From positions 1 through 64,000 of the forward strand of contig CAWFMD010000003.1 of NCBI GenBank assembly GCA_963816975.1: a DNA stretch of 64,000 nucleotides, given 5' to 3'. The notes below the pieces were generated by a model, which saw only the letters and a program-made list of their open reading frames with translations, searched no databases and was not told where the DNA came from. Positions 53,239-63,203 of the stretch are shown here, piece after piece (position 1 is the first letter of the stretch; each line of letters starts with the position of its first letter). Both the position numbers and the translations under genes were made by a program. The stretch comes from DASRIA01 sp963816975. Lineage in GTDB: Bacteria > Actinomycetota > Thermoleophilia > Solirubrobacterales > JBBDJG01.

Positions 53239-54149
53239 GAAGCCTCCCACGGGAACTCGACGTCGCCGAGCAGCTGCACCTCGGGCTCGAGCATCACGCC
53301 GGAGTGCTCGCGCACGCGGCGCCGCCCTTCGCCGATCAGCGCCACGACGTCGGCCGTGGTGGCGGAGCCGAGGTTCTCGATGAAGTTGGCGTGCACGGGG
53401 CTGAACCGCGCACCTCCGATCTCCAATCCCTTGCACCCGGCCGCCTCGAGCAGCGCGCCCGCGGAGCGGCCCGCGTCGTCGGCCTCGGGGTTCTTGAAGG
53501 TCGATCCGAACGTCTTGATCCCCGACGGCTGGGCCTCGCGCCGGCGGGCGCGCAGCTCGGCGAGCGCAGCCTTCACGCGCACCGGGTCCTGCGGCACCAG
53601 CGCAAACGACGCGCGGGCCACGACCTCGCCCGGCCCCAGGTTGGAGCGACGGTAGGCGAAGCCGAGATCCTCGGGGCGACGGCGATCGATGCCCTGCGCG
53701 GTGGCCACCTCGACCCACTCCAGGATGCGGCCCAGCTCCCCGCCATAGGCGTTCGCGTTCATCCGCACGGCGCCGCCCACGGTGCCGGGGATGCTGACGC
53801 CGAACTCGATTCCCGACAGGCCGAGCGCGGCCGCGCGCGCCGCGGCCTGCGGCAGGCGGGCGCCACCCCCGCACAGGAGGCGGTCGGCTTCGTGCTCTAT
53901 CGCGGCGAGGGGTCCGTCCAATTTCAAGGCAAGTCCTGCGAAACCAAGGTCCGCTACCAGCAGGTTCGATCCCGAGCCCACGACTCCTACGTCGAGGCCC
54001 TGCTGCTGCGCCCAGGCCAGCAATCCCTGGAGCTCCTCGCCGGTGCGTGGGCGCCCGAACCAGCCTGCGTTGCCGCCCGTCCGAATCGTCGTGAGCCGCG
54101 CCAGCGGATAGTCGCGCTGCACGTGCTCGGGAGGCTCTGCGCGGCTCAT
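53235..54149 (-). CDS. murB: UDP-N-acetylenolpyruvoylglucosamine reductase
   Basis: MurB reduces UDP-GlcNAc-enolpyruvate to UDP-MurNAc. The 304-residue protein carries the FAD motifs VGSGSNLLVADLGFAGL and GIEFGVSIPGTVGGAVRMNA, the catalytic Ser in GSTFKNPE and Glu in LEPEVQLLG. The arrangement is that of short type II MurB proteins. ATG 54149 overlaps the murC part's stop (ATGA at 54146-54149) and its stop overlaps ftsQ, so the whole cluster is translationally coupled. Confidence 0.95.
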   Translation of the reverse strand: MSRAEPPEHVQRDYPLARLTTIRTGGNAGWFGRPRTGEELQGLLAWAQQQGLDVGVVGSGSNLLVADLGFAGLALKLDGPLAAIEHEADRLLCGGGARLPQAAARAAALGLSGIEFGVSIPGTVGGAVRMNANAYGGELGRILEWVEVATAQGIDRRRPEDLGFAYRRSNLGPGEVVARASFALVPQDPVRVKAALAELRARRREAQPSGIKTFGSTFKNPEADDAGRSAGALLEAAGCKGLEIGGARFSPVHANFIENLGSATTADVVALIGEGRRRVREHSGVMLEPEVQLLGDVEFPWEAS

Positions 54150-56603
54150 CCCTGCTCACCTTCCAGCCTGCGGACCAGCCCCGCGGCGACCGCGTCCACG
54201 TCGCCTGCGCCGAGCGTCACGACCAGATCGCCCGCAACGACCCTGCCGGCCAGCACCCCCACGGCCTCCTCGCGCGTGGGCAGCCACCACACCTCGCGCC
54301 CGCCGGCGTGGTCGGCGGCCGCGCGCGCCACCAGCGCCCCGCTCACGCCCGGGTAGTCCTCGGGGCGCTCCCGCGCGCGGTAGACGTCGAGCACAACGAC
54401 CACATCCGCTTCCGCGAGCGCGCGCCCGAGATCGGCGTGGGTGTGGGCGGTGCGCGAGTACAGGTGCGGCTGGAACACCGCCACGAGGCGCCGCGGCTCC
54501 AGTGCGCGCGCCGCGGCGAGCGTGGCCGCGACCTCGGTCGCGTGGTGTGCGTAGTCGTCGAACACGCGCACGCCGCCAACTTCGCCCTTCGCCTCGAATC
54601 GGCGCCCGGCCGGCTGGAAGGACTCCAGCGCGCGCGCAGCCCGCGCCGGGTCGAACCCGGCAGCGCGCGCGGCGCCGATCGCCGCCAGCGCGTTCAGGAC
54701 GTTGTGCTCGCCGGGGACGGGCACCGCCACGTCGGTCACGTCCTCGCCGTCCACCACGAGGGTGAACAGCATCCCGGCGCCGATCGCTCGCACGTCGCGG
54801 GCACGCAGCGCGGCGCGGTCGGAGAGGCCGAACTCCACACTCGCCGCGACGCCCGCGCCTTCCCATGCGACCACCGCGCCGGACGCGCGCACGCTCGCGA
54901 GGAAGTCATCGAAGGCCCGGCGGACCTCGAGCTCGGAGGCATAGGTGGAATGGTGGTCGAGCTCGACGTTGGTGAGGACGGCGACCTCCGGCTCGAAGTT
55001 CAGGAACGAGCGATCCGACTCATCCGCCTCCACCGCCATCCACTCGCCACTGCCCCAGACCGCGTTCGGCCGGTGGCCGCCGCCGGGCGACGTCAGCTCC
55101 GCCCCGATTGCATAGCCGACCGCCTCCCCACAGCCCGCCAGCGCGTGCGCGGTCATCGCCGTCGTGGTGGTCTTGCCGTGCGTGCCCGCGACGGCGATCA
55201 CGCGCCGCATCGATGCGGCGGCGGCGAGCAGCTCACCGCGGTGGTGAACCGCCGTGCCGCGCCGCCGCGCGGCCAGCACCTCGGGCAGCTCGGCGGGGAT
55301 CGCCGTCGAGACCACCAGCTCGGTGTCCGCGGCGGCGTGCGCCACGTCGTGCCCGACCTGCGGATCGATGCCGGCCGCGCGCAGCTCGTCGAAGTACGGC
55401 GTCTGCGCCGCGTCACAGCCGCTCACCTGTGCACCCAGGGCGCGAGCGATCAGCGCGAGCCCGCTCATGCCGGCGCCGCCGATGCCGACGAAGTGCAGTT
55501 TGCGCGCGGCCCACGGGCGATCCTCCGACGCAGCCGTCTGGCGGCCGGCCGCCGACAGCACCTCGGCCGCGATGCTCCGGGCCGCGTCGGGACGCGCCGC
55601 GGCGCGCGCGGCCTGCGCCATCTGCTGCAGCCGCTCCCGGTCGCCGAGCAGCTCCTCCACCTGCGCGCGCAGCCGCGCCGGGTCCAGCTCCTCGTCGGGG
55701 ATCACCACCGCTGCGCCGGCGTCCGCCATCCAGCGTGCATTCTTGGCCTGGTGATCGGCGGTCGCGTGCGGGTACGGGATCAGGATCGCGGGCCGGCCCG
55801 CCGCGGCGATCTCGAAGACGGAGCCCCCGGCCCGCGCGACCACGAGATCGCTCGCCGCGAGCGGATCGGCCAGCGAATCCAGATACTCGATCACCCGGTA
55901 GCCCGGCCGCTCACCGGAGCGGGCGCGCACCTCCGCGAAGTCGCGCGCGCCGGCGATGTGCAGCACGTGCGCGGGCCCGTCGCCCAGCGCCGCGACCGTC
56001 GCCTCGTTCACCGAGCGCGCGCCGAGGCTCCCGCCGAAGACCAGGACGCACGGCACGTGCGGCGGGACGCCCAGCCGGGCCCGGGCCGCAGTGCGGTCGG
56101 CATCGGCCACCGCGCGCGGCACCGGGCGGCCGGTGACCAGGTAGCGGTCGCCGTCCCGTCCCGCGATCGGGAACGCGAGGCACACGCGCCGCGCGAACGG
56201 CGCGAGCATCCGGTTGGCGAGTCCGAGATGGCTGTCCGCCTCGCTCAGCACCAGCGGCGTGCGGCGCGACACCGCCGCCAGCCCGACCGGGCCGGCCACG
56301 TATCCGCCTCCGGCCAGGACCGCGTCCGCACCGATGCGGCCGAGCAGGCCGCGGGCCGCTCCGAGCGCCGTGCCGGCGCGCGCCACCGCGCCCAGGGCAC
56401 GCACCGGGTTGCGCGCGGTCGAGGCCGCGCACGGACAGGAACTCGATCGGGTACCCGGCGGCAGGCACGAGCTGCGCCTCCGCGCGCTCGCGGGTGCCGA
56501 CCCAGACGACCTCGGCGCCGCTCGCCCGCAGCTCGTCCGCGACCGCCAGCGCCGGCACGACGTGGCCGGCGGTCCCGCCCGCTGCGATCACCACGGTTGG
56601 CAT
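54146..56603 (-). CDS. murG-murC: MurG-MurC fusion protein (one frameshift in the MurG part)
   Basis: A single reading frame encodes the lipid II-forming GlcNAc transferase MurG followed by UDP-MurNAc:L-alanine ligase MurC, about 818 residues in total. MurG: IAAGGTAGHVVPALAVAD at the N-terminus, FGGSLGARSVNE, and VVARAGGSVFEIAAAGRPAIL. MurC: LHFVGIGGAGMSGLALIA, VAGTHGKTTTTAM (ATP), DESDRSFL and YAHHATEVAATL. The junction (about 55510-55555) has no stop codon in any of the three minus-strand frames. A one-base indel near 56405-56416 shifts the frame after VRGLDR, continuing NPVRALGAVARAG. Start ATG 56603 follows GGGAGG. Confidence 0.88.
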
Positions 56604-56636
56604 CGGCCTCCCATATATATCGAGGGCTGCGCCCGT

Positions 56637-57881
56637 CTAAAGTCCTGTGCTTCGCGCCCGCGGCGCTCGCCTGGGTATGACCGCTGCGCCGCCCGACCCG
56701 GCCTTGCGGCCGGCCCCGTCCACCAGGCGCAGCGCCGGTCGCGCGGCGCTTTGCCGCGATACGTTGATGAGGATGCCCATCCCGACCAGCAGCACCACCA
56801 GGTTGCTGTTCCCGTACGAGATGAAGGGGAGCGGCACGCCGGTCAGGGGGAGCACGCCGAGCACCGCGAAGAAGTTCACGGTGGCCTGGATCAGGATCAC
56901 GGAAGTGATGCCGGCCGCCACGAGCTTGGCGTAGTAGTCCTTCGCCATCCGTGCGGAGCGCAGCCCGGCATAGGCGATCATGCCGTAGAAGAAGAGCACG
57001 ACGGACATGCCCACGAGCCCGAGTTCCTCGCCGATCACGGCCAGGATCATGTCCGTGTGGGCCTCCGGCAGGTAGAACAGCTTCTGCACGCTCTCCCCCA
57101 GGCCGACGCCGAAGAAGCCGCCCGAGCCGATCGCGATCATCGCCTGCACGGATTGGAAGCCGTCGCCCTGCGCGTCCGCCCACGGATCGAGGAACGAGGT
57201 GAGCCGCGCGCGCCGGTAGGGCTCGGCCAGCGCCGCGATGAACGCGAGCGCCGCGAGGCCCGCGAACAGCAGCAGCAGGTGGCGCACGCTGACGCCGCCC
57301 ACCAGCAGCAGCGCCCCGAGCGTCAGGCAGATCACCATCGCGGTGCCGAGGTCGGGCTCCACCACCACGAGGCAGGCCATCACCGCGGCCACCACGATCA
57401 GGGGGCGCACGCCCGCAAGCGAGCGCACGCGGCGCGGCTCGCTCGAGATCAGCAGCGCCGCATACAGGACCAGCGCCAGCTTCGCGACCTCGGAGGGCTG
57501 GAACTGCAGCGGCCCCGCGCCGAGCCAGCGCCGCGAGCCGTTGGCCTCGATGCCCAACCCCGGCACCATCACGAGCACCAGCCCGGCGAAGGCGACGACC
57601 AGCAGGATCGGCGTCAGCCGCTTGGCGGTCTCCAGGCCGTGACGCGCGAAGAACGACAGCGCCACGAGGCCCAGCGCCGCGGACGCGAGGTAGCGCTTCA
57701 GGTACTCGGAGGAATCGCCGCCGTGCGACAGCAGCGAGGTGCCCGAGCTGGCGCTGTAGACCATCACCGCTCCGAACGCGATCAGCGCCAGGGTGGCGGT
57801 ACGCAGCATCTGCTCCTCGAACGTCATCTCCACGGCCTTGGCCCGATTCCAGGGGAAGCGGGGCCGCGGCGGCAACTTCAT
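56637..57881 (-). CDS. ftsW: SEDS peptidoglycan polymerase FtsW
   Basis: FtsW polymerises septal glycan strands together with a class B penicillin-binding protein. The 414-residue protein has about ten transmembrane helices and the SEDS signatures NGSRRWLGAGPLQFQPSEVAKLAL (in two parts), VEPDLGTAMV, GLGLGESVQKLFYLPEAHTD-like loop (GVGLGESVQK), GEELGL and VLPLTGVPLPFISYGNSNL. The C-terminal tail is basic. It lies four bases across from murD (ATGA-type overlap) and 33 bases before murG. Confidence 0.93.
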   Translation of the reverse strand: MKLPPRPRFPWNRAKAVEMTFEEQMLRTATLALIAFGAVMVYSASSGTSLLSHGGDSSEYLKRYLASAALGLVALSFFARHGLETAKRLTPILLVVAFAGLVLVMVPGLGIEANGSRRWLGAGPLQFQPSEVAKLALVLYAALLISSEPRRVRSLAGVRPLIVVAAVMACLVVVEPDLGTAMVICLTLGALLLVGGVSVRHLLLLFAGLAALAFIAALAEPYRRARLTSFLDPWADAQGDGFQSVQAMIAIGSGGFFGVGLGESVQKLFYLPEAHTDMILAVIGEELGLVGMSVVLFFYGMIAYAGLRSARMAKDYYAKLVAAGITSVILIQATVNFFAVLGVLPLTGVPLPFISYGNSNLVVLLVGMGILINVSRQSAARPALRLVDGAGRKAGSGGAAVIPRRAPRARSTGL

Positions 57882-59170
57882 CGTGATCCCTCGAGCCTGT
57901 GCACGAGCTCCTTGAAGTGGTCCCCGCGCTCCTCGAAGTCGCGGTACTGGTCGAAGCTCGCGCAGGCCGGCGCGAGCAGCACCACCTCGCCCGGCCGCGC
58001 GCGTTGCGTGGCCTCGATCTCGGCGCGTTCGAGGTCGCCGCAGCGCACCAGCTCGACGCCGGTCGCGGCGAGGTCTCGTTCCAGCTGTCCGGCAGCCTCG
58101 CCGATCAGGTAGCAGGCGCGGCAGCGGCGGGTCACGGCGGGCGCGAGCTCCGCGAAGCCGCCGCCCTTCAGCGAGCCGCCCAGGATCACGTGCACGCCTC
58201 CGTCGAACGAGCTGATCGCGGCGGCCGCGGCGCTCGGGTTGGTGGCTTTGGAGTCATTGATGTAGGTGATGCCGCCAATCTCGGCCACCGTCTCGAAGCG
58301 GTGCGGGACGCCGCGGAAGCCGCGCAGGGCGCGGTCGATCGCGAGCGGGTCGAGGCCGCGTTCCAAGGCCACCGCCACTGCGGCACCCGCATTCGCCTGG
58401 TTGTGGCGGCCTGCCAGCCCTATGTCTTCCGAATCGACGAACCGCACCGTGCGCACGGGAAGCGGCGGTATGTCGATGTCCGGCGCCACCACGGCGATGT
58501 CCGGTCGCTCCTGGTTGGCGAAGATGCGCAGCTTCGCATCGCGGTAGCTCGCGGCCGTACCGTGCCGGTCGAGGTGATCGGCTGCGATGTTCAGCAGCAC
58601 CGCCACCTCGGGCGCAAACGCGGTGGAGTCCTCGAGCTGGAAGCTCGACGCCTCGCACACGATCGTGGCCGCCGCGTCGACGGCGCCGGCGAGCGCGCTG
58701 ACGGGCGTCCCGACGTTGCCCGCCACCGCCACGGGCGCCCCGGCCGCCCGGTGCATCGCACCGATCAGCTCGACCGTCGTGGTCTTTCCATTGGTGCCCG
58801 TCACAGCGATGAACTCGTTCGGCACGAGGCGCCATCCGAGCTCCAGCTCTCCGATGACCTCGAGCCCCTCACGCCGGGCGCGCTCCACGACGAGCGCATC
58901 CTGCGGGACCCCGGGGCTCTTGACGAGCGTGGCAGGCGGCGGCGATGCCTCCAAGGCTTTGGTTCCATCCGATTCGAGGTGGACTTCGACGCCCGCCCGC
59001 TCCAGCCCTTCCCGCTCGGCATCGGCCTCCGGCGGGCGCCCGGAGTCGACCGCGACGATGCGCTCCCCCGGCCGCGCGGCGGCCAGCGCGAGCGCCGCCG
59101 CCACGCCCGAGCGCGCGAGGCCCACGACCAGGTAGGGGCCGGGCGGCAACGGTGGTCGGAGATGGGCCAT
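57878..59170 (-). CDS. murD: UDP-N-acetylmuramoylalanine-D-glutamate ligase
   Basis: MurD adds D-glutamate to UDP-MurNAc-L-Ala. The 430-residue protein shows the N-terminal Rossmann-like VVGLARSGVAAALAL, the P-loop VTGTNGKTTTVELI, the carbamoylated-Lys region and HLDRHGTAASYRDAK, and the C-terminal VPHRFETVAEIGGITYINDSKATNP (in two parts). ATG 59170 lies 15 bases after mraY; its stop overlaps the ftsW ATG. Confidence 0.95.
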   Translation of the reverse strand: MAHLRPPLPPGPYLVVGLARSGVAAALALAAARPGERIVAVDSGRPPEADAEREGLERAGVEVHLESDGTKALEASPPPATLVKSPGVPQDALVVERARREGLEVIGELELGWRLVPNEFIAVTGTNGKTTTVELIGAMHRAAGAPVAVAGNVGTPVSALAGAVDAAATIVCEASSFQLEDSTAFAPEVAVLLNIAADHLDRHGTAASYRDAKLRIFANQERPDIAVVAPDIDIPPLPVRTVRFVDSEDIGLAGRHNQANAGAAVAVALERGLDPLAIDRALRGFRGVPHRFETVAEIGGITYINDSKATNPSAAAAAISSFDGGVHVILGGSLKGGGFAELAPAVTRRCRACYLIGEAAGQLERDLAATGVELVRCGDLERAEIEATQRARPGEVVLLAPACASFDQYRDFEERGDHFKELVHRLEGSR

Positions 59171-59185
59171 CGTCGCCGGGGGGAG

Positions 59186-60181
59186 CTAGGCGCCGATGCT
59201 CTGCTGGTAGAGCGTGAAGCCGATCGCGCTGGCGATCGCGGCCGTGATCCAGAAGCGAACCATGATCTTGGTCTCCGACCAGCCCAGCAGCTCGAAGTGG
59301 TGGTGGATCGGCGCCATCAGCAGCACGCGCCGCCGGAACAGGCGGAAGCCGATCACCTGCGCGGCGACCGACAGCGCCTCGATCACGAAGATGCCGCCGA
59401 TCACGATCAGCAGCACCTCGGACTTGGTCATCACGGCGAGGCCCGCGATCGCGCCGCCCAGCCCGAGCGATCCGGTGTCCCCCATGAAGATCGCCGCGGG
59501 AAACGAGTTGAACCACAGGAACCCGATCGTGGCCCCCACCAGGCACGCGCCGAGCAGCGACAGCCCGTCCTGCTCGGTGATCGACAGGCCGTCCTGCCCG
59601 CCGGTGATGAACGCGATCGCCGTATAGGTGAGCAGCACGATCGCCGTGCACCCCGCGGCCAGCCCGTCGAGGCCGTCGGTCAGGTTGACCCCGTTCGTGG
59701 CTCCCGCGATCACGAGGAAGATCAGCACGACGTAGAAGCCGCCGATGTCGACGTCCCAGTCGACGATCCGGAAGTGCAGCGTCTCGTTGAGGCCGACCAC
59801 CTCGCGCGCGACCACCCACAGCCCGATCGCGATCAGCAGTTGGAGCGCGAGCTTCGTGCGCGCCGACAGGCCCAGCGAGCGCGCCTTCACGATCTTCAGC
59901 CAGTCGTCGGCGAAGCCGATGCCGGCGGATGCGAGCGCCGTGCCGAACACGGCCATGCTGGCCGCATCGCGCTCGGAGAGGATCAGGTAGGGCACGCCGA
60001 TCGCTGTGAACACGACCAGCCCGCCCATCGTGGGAGTCCCCGCCTTCACGTGGTGCTCGGCCGGCCCCTCCTCGCGGATGTGCTGGCCGAACTCGCGCTC
60101 GCGCAGGAACTGGATGAACTTCGGTCCCAGGAAGATGGAGATCAGCAGCGAGGCGAGGCCCGCGATCAGGATCTCGCCCAT
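59186..60181 (-). CDS. mraY: phospho-N-acetylmuramoyl-pentapeptide transferase
   Basis: MraY makes lipid I from UDP-MurNAc-pentapeptide and undecaprenyl phosphate at the membrane. The 331-residue protein has about ten helices and the catalytic motifs GFADDWLK, NLTDGLDGLAAG and FMGDTGSLGLGGA, with MAPIHHHFELLGW near the end, typical of MraY rather than of other family members. The ATG shares one base with the murF stop (TGATG). Confidence 0.95.
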   Translation of the reverse strand: MGEILIAGLASLLISIFLGPKFIQFLREREFGQHIREEGPAEHHVKAGTPTMGGLVVFTAIGVPYLILSERDAASMAVFGTALASAGIGFADDWLKIVKARSLGLSARTKLALQLLIAIGLWVVAREVVGLNETLHFRIVDWDVDIGGFYVVLIFLVIAGATNGVNLTDGLDGLAAGCTAIVLLTYTAIAFITGGQDGLSITEQDGLSLLGACLVGATIGFLWFNSFPAAIFMGDTGSLGLGGAIAGLAVMTKSEVLLIVIGGIFVIEALSVAAQVIGFRLFRRRVLLMAPIHHHFELLGWSETKIMVRFWITAAIASAIGFTLYQQSIGA

Positions 60182-61644
60182 CAGACCGCGGTCCCCTCCA
60201 CCAGTGCCGCGGTGACCCGCTCGAGGCCCACACCGCGCGACGCCTTCACGAGCACGATGTCGCCCGGCTCGAGCAGCTCGGGCACCAGCGCCGCAGCCTC
60301 CTCGGCGTCGGCCGTGCGCCGCACGTCGCCGCCGTGGCCGGCCGCGTAGTCGGCGGCGTGCTCCCCGACGGCGACCACCAGCGCGACCCCGGCCTGCGCG
60401 GCCTGCGCGCCGGTCTCCCGGTGGAATTCGGCGGAGCCCGGGCCCAGCTCACGCATGTCGCCGAGCACCGCGACCGTGCGCGCGGCACCGCGGCCCTGCG
60501 CGCGCGCGGCGAGGTCTTCGATGGCGGCACGCATCGACACGGGGTTCGCGTTGTAGCAGTCGTTCACGATGAGAACGCCGTCCGGGCGCTGCAGCACCTC
60601 GCCGCGCAGTCCGGAGAACCGCACCTGGCGGGCGCCCTCGGCGAGCGCGTCCAGGTCGACGCCCAGCGCATGAGCGGCGCCGATCGCGGCCAGCGCGTTC
60701 GTGATGTTGTGGGCCTGGGTGAAGTTCAGCTCGATCTGCGCGCGGCGGGCGCCCACCGCCAGGTCGACATGCGCGTGACCGTCTCGCTGCTCGACCGCGA
60801 GCGCACGGATGTCCGCCGCCGCACCGGCCACCGCCTCGACGCCGGTCGCGGCGTGGTCCCAGCGCGCAAAGGTGATCGTGCGCACGTCGCTGCGCAGGTG
60901 CGGGTGCAGCGCCTCCTCGGAGGCCGGCACGACGCACGCCGCGCGCCCGCCGCGCAGCTCGGCGATCAGCTCGGCCTTGGCCTCCGCGACCCGCTCCACG
61001 GTGCCCACCAACTCCAGGTGCACGGGGCCCACATTCGTGATCACGCCCACGTGCGGCTGCGCGATCCGCGCCAGCTCGCGGATCTGGCCCATCCCGCGCA
61101 TCGCCATCTCGAGCACGAGCACGCGCACGCCCACGTTTGCCTCGAGCACCGTCAGCGGCAGCCCGATCTCGGTGTTGAAGTTCTCGCGGTTCGCGTGCAC
61201 GCGCCCGCGGAACGGCGGGCCGAGCATCGCGAGCAGGATGTCCTTCGTCGACGTCTTCCCGGTCGAGCCGGTGATGCCCACGACCCGGCATCCCGCACCG
61301 CGCAGGCGCTCGAGCCAGGCGTGCGCCAGACCGCCAAGCGCCGCAAGCGGGTCGTCGACCTCGATCACGTGCGCGCCGCGCTGCTCCGCGGCGACCACTG
61401 CATCCGCAACATGCGCCGGGGCAACGATGGCTCCCCAGGCGCCCTGCGTGATCGCGCCCGCGGCAAACCGGCCTCCGTCCGCGTGGGCGCCGGCCAATCC
61501 CACGAACAGGTCTCCCGGCGCGACCGCGCGCGAGTCGATCACCGCACGGGTGGGCACGTCGCCGGCGCTCTCGGGCGGCGCGAAGCCGGCCACCAGTCGC
61601 CCACCGGCAGCGTGCGCGATCTGCCCCGGAGCGAGCCGGATCAC
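60181..61644 (-). CDS. murF: UDP-MurNAc-tripeptide D-alanyl-D-alanine ligase
   Basis: MurF adds D-Ala-D-Ala to complete the pentapeptide. The 487-residue protein shows the P-loop GITGSTGKTSTKDILLAML, AMRGMGQIRELARIAQPHVG, and VNDCYNANPVSMRAAIEDLA. GTG 61644 overlaps the murE stop (GTGA) and gives VIRLAPGQIAHAAGGRLV; the long frame upstream is the murE antiframe. It couples to mraY through a one-base overlap. Confidence 0.95.
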   Translation of the reverse strand: MIRLAPGQIAHAAGGRLVAGFAPPESAGDVPTRAVIDSRAVAPGDLFVGLAGAHADGGRFAAGAITQGAWGAIVAPAHVADAVVAAEQRGAHVIEVDDPLAALGGLAHAWLERLRGAGCRVVGITGSTGKTSTKDILLAMLGPPFRGRVHANRENFNTEIGLPLTVLEANVGVRVLVLEMAMRGMGQIRELARIAQPHVGVITNVGPVHLELVGTVERVAEAKAELIAELRGGRAACVVPASEEALHPHLRSDVRTITFARWDHAATGVEAVAGAAADIRALAVEQRDGHAHVDLAVGARRAQIELNFTQAHNITNALAAIGAAHALGVDLDALAEGARQVRFSGLRGEVLQRPDGVLIVNDCYNANPVSMRAAIEDLAARAQGRGAARTVAVLGDMRELGPGSAEFHRETGAQAAQAGVALVVAVGEHAADYAAGHGGDVRRTADAEEAAALVPELLEPGDIVLVKASRGVGLERVTAALVEGTAV

Positions 61645-63152
61645 GGGCGCGCGCCCGACCGCGCCCGCAGCCCGCGCAGGGCGTCGCGCGCAACCACCCG
61701 GTCGTCGAACGGCAGCTTGCGCCCGCCCTCGAACTCCTGGCCCTGCTCGTGGCCCTTGCCGGCGATCACAACGATGTCGCCCGCCGATGCAAGCGCCAGC
61801 GCCTGCTCGATGGCGGCGCGCCGGTCGCCCTGCACCTCGATCGCGCCGGAGCCGTCGGGCGGCGTCACGGCCGCCGCTCCGGCGACGATCGCCGCGATGA
61901 TCGCGTCGGGGTCCTCGGAGCGCGGGTTGTCGGAGGTCACGACCACGTGGTCGGCCAGACGGCGCGCGGCGGCGCCCATCAGCGGCCGCTTCTCCCGGTC
62001 GCGGTCGCCGCCCGCGCCGAACACCACGATCAGCCGCCCCCCGTGCAGCAGGCCACGCGCGGACGCCAGCACGTTCTCGAGCGAGTCCGGGGTGTGCGCG
62101 TAGTCGACGAGCACGCTGAAGGCCTGTCCTTCGTCGACCGGCTCGAAGCGGCCGGGCACACGTTGCGCGGACTCCAGCGCCCGCGCCGCGGCGTGCGGCG
62201 CGACGCCGAGCGCGTGCGTCGCGGCGATCGCGGCCAGCGCGTTGTAGACGTTGAACAGCCCGGGCAGGGGGAATCGCACATCGACCGTCGCGCCGCGCGC
62301 GTGACATTCGAACGTCGTCCCGGCCGCGTCGTAGCGAACCTGCGTCGCACGGAAGTCCGCTCCGGGCTCGATGCCGAAGGTGACCACCGGCTCGGCGCTC
62401 TGTGCGCGGATCTCCTCCGCCAGCCGGGCGCCCGACTCGTCGTCCGCGTTGATCACGGCGGCGCCCGGCGCGGGGCCCGTGGTGGGAGCGAACAACCGCC
62501 GCTTGGACGCGAAATAGGCGTCGAGCGTGCCGTGGAAGTCCAGGTGGTCCTGCGTGAGGTTCGTGAACACGGCCACGTCGAACGCGATTCCCTCCGCGCG
62601 ATGCAGCTCGAGCGCGTGCGAGGACACTTCCATCACGCACGCCCGGTCACCCGCGTCGAGCATCCGGCGGAAGGTGGCCTGGAGGTCGAGCGCCTCGGGC
62701 GTGGTGCGCTCCACCTCCTCGACGCGGCCGCCGACAACCGAGTGCACCGTGCCGAGCAGCCCCGTGCGTATGCCCTGCGCCTCGAGCACGTGGCGCGCGA
62801 GAAAGGCGGTGGTCGTCTTGCCGTTCGTGCCGGTCACGCCGATCACGCGCAGCTCCGCGGTGGGACTGCCGTGATAGGCCGCGGCCAGCGGTCCCATCGC
62901 GGCGCGCACGCCGGGCACCACGACCTCCGGCACGTCCAAACCCAGCCGGCGCTCGCACACGATCGCGGCGGCGCCGCGCCGGACCGCATCCGGGGCGAAG
63001 TCGTGGCCGTCGACCACGAACCCCGGCACGCAAAAAAAGAGCGCCCCCGGGGTGACGCTCTCGCTCCGATAGGCCAGGCCCGTGATGTCGGGGTCGCCAC
63101 CGCCCTCGGGCGCGGCGACTCCGGCTGCCTGGAGCAGCACGCGCAGGTTCAT
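61641..63152 (-). CDS. murE: UDP-MurNAc-dipeptide:meso-diaminopimelate ligase
   Basis: MurE adds the third stem-peptide residue. The 503-residue protein has YRSESVTPGALFFCVPG, the P-loop GVTGTNGKTTTAFLARHVL, EVSSHALELHRAEGIAFDVAV (in parts), DHLDFHGTLDAYFASK and VVVTSDNPRSEDP; the DNPRxEDP motif marks meso-diaminopimelate rather than lysine as substrate. ATG 63152 lies 51 bases after the penicillin-binding protein gene; its stop overlaps murF. Confidence 0.95.
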   Translation of the reverse strand: MNLRVLLQAAGVAAPEGGGDPDITGLAYRSESVTPGALFFCVPGFVVDGHDFAPDAVRRGAAAIVCERRLGLDVPEVVVPGVRAAMGPLAAAYHGSPTAELRVIGVTGTNGKTTTAFLARHVLEAQGIRTGLLGTVHSVVGGRVEEVERTTPEALDLQATFRRMLDAGDRACVMEVSSHALELHRAEGIAFDVAVFTNLTQDHLDFHGTLDAYFASKRRLFAPTTGPAPGAAVINADDESGARLAEEIRAQSAEPVVTFGIEPGADFRATQVRYDAAGTTFECHARGATVDVRFPLPGLFNVYNALAAIAATHALGVAPHAAARALESAQRVPGRFEPVDEGQAFSVLVDYAHTPDSLENVLASARGLLHGGRLIVVFGAGGDRDREKRPLMGAAARRLADHVVVTSDNPRSEDPDAIIAAIVAGAAAVTPPDGSGAIEVQGDRRAAIEQALALASAGDIVVIAGKGHEQGQEFEGGRKLPFDDRVVARDALRGLRARSGARP

Positions 63153-63203
63153 CGAGGCGAAATACTACGAACTGCGGCCGTCGTCGGGCCTCGCACGGTC
63201 GAT

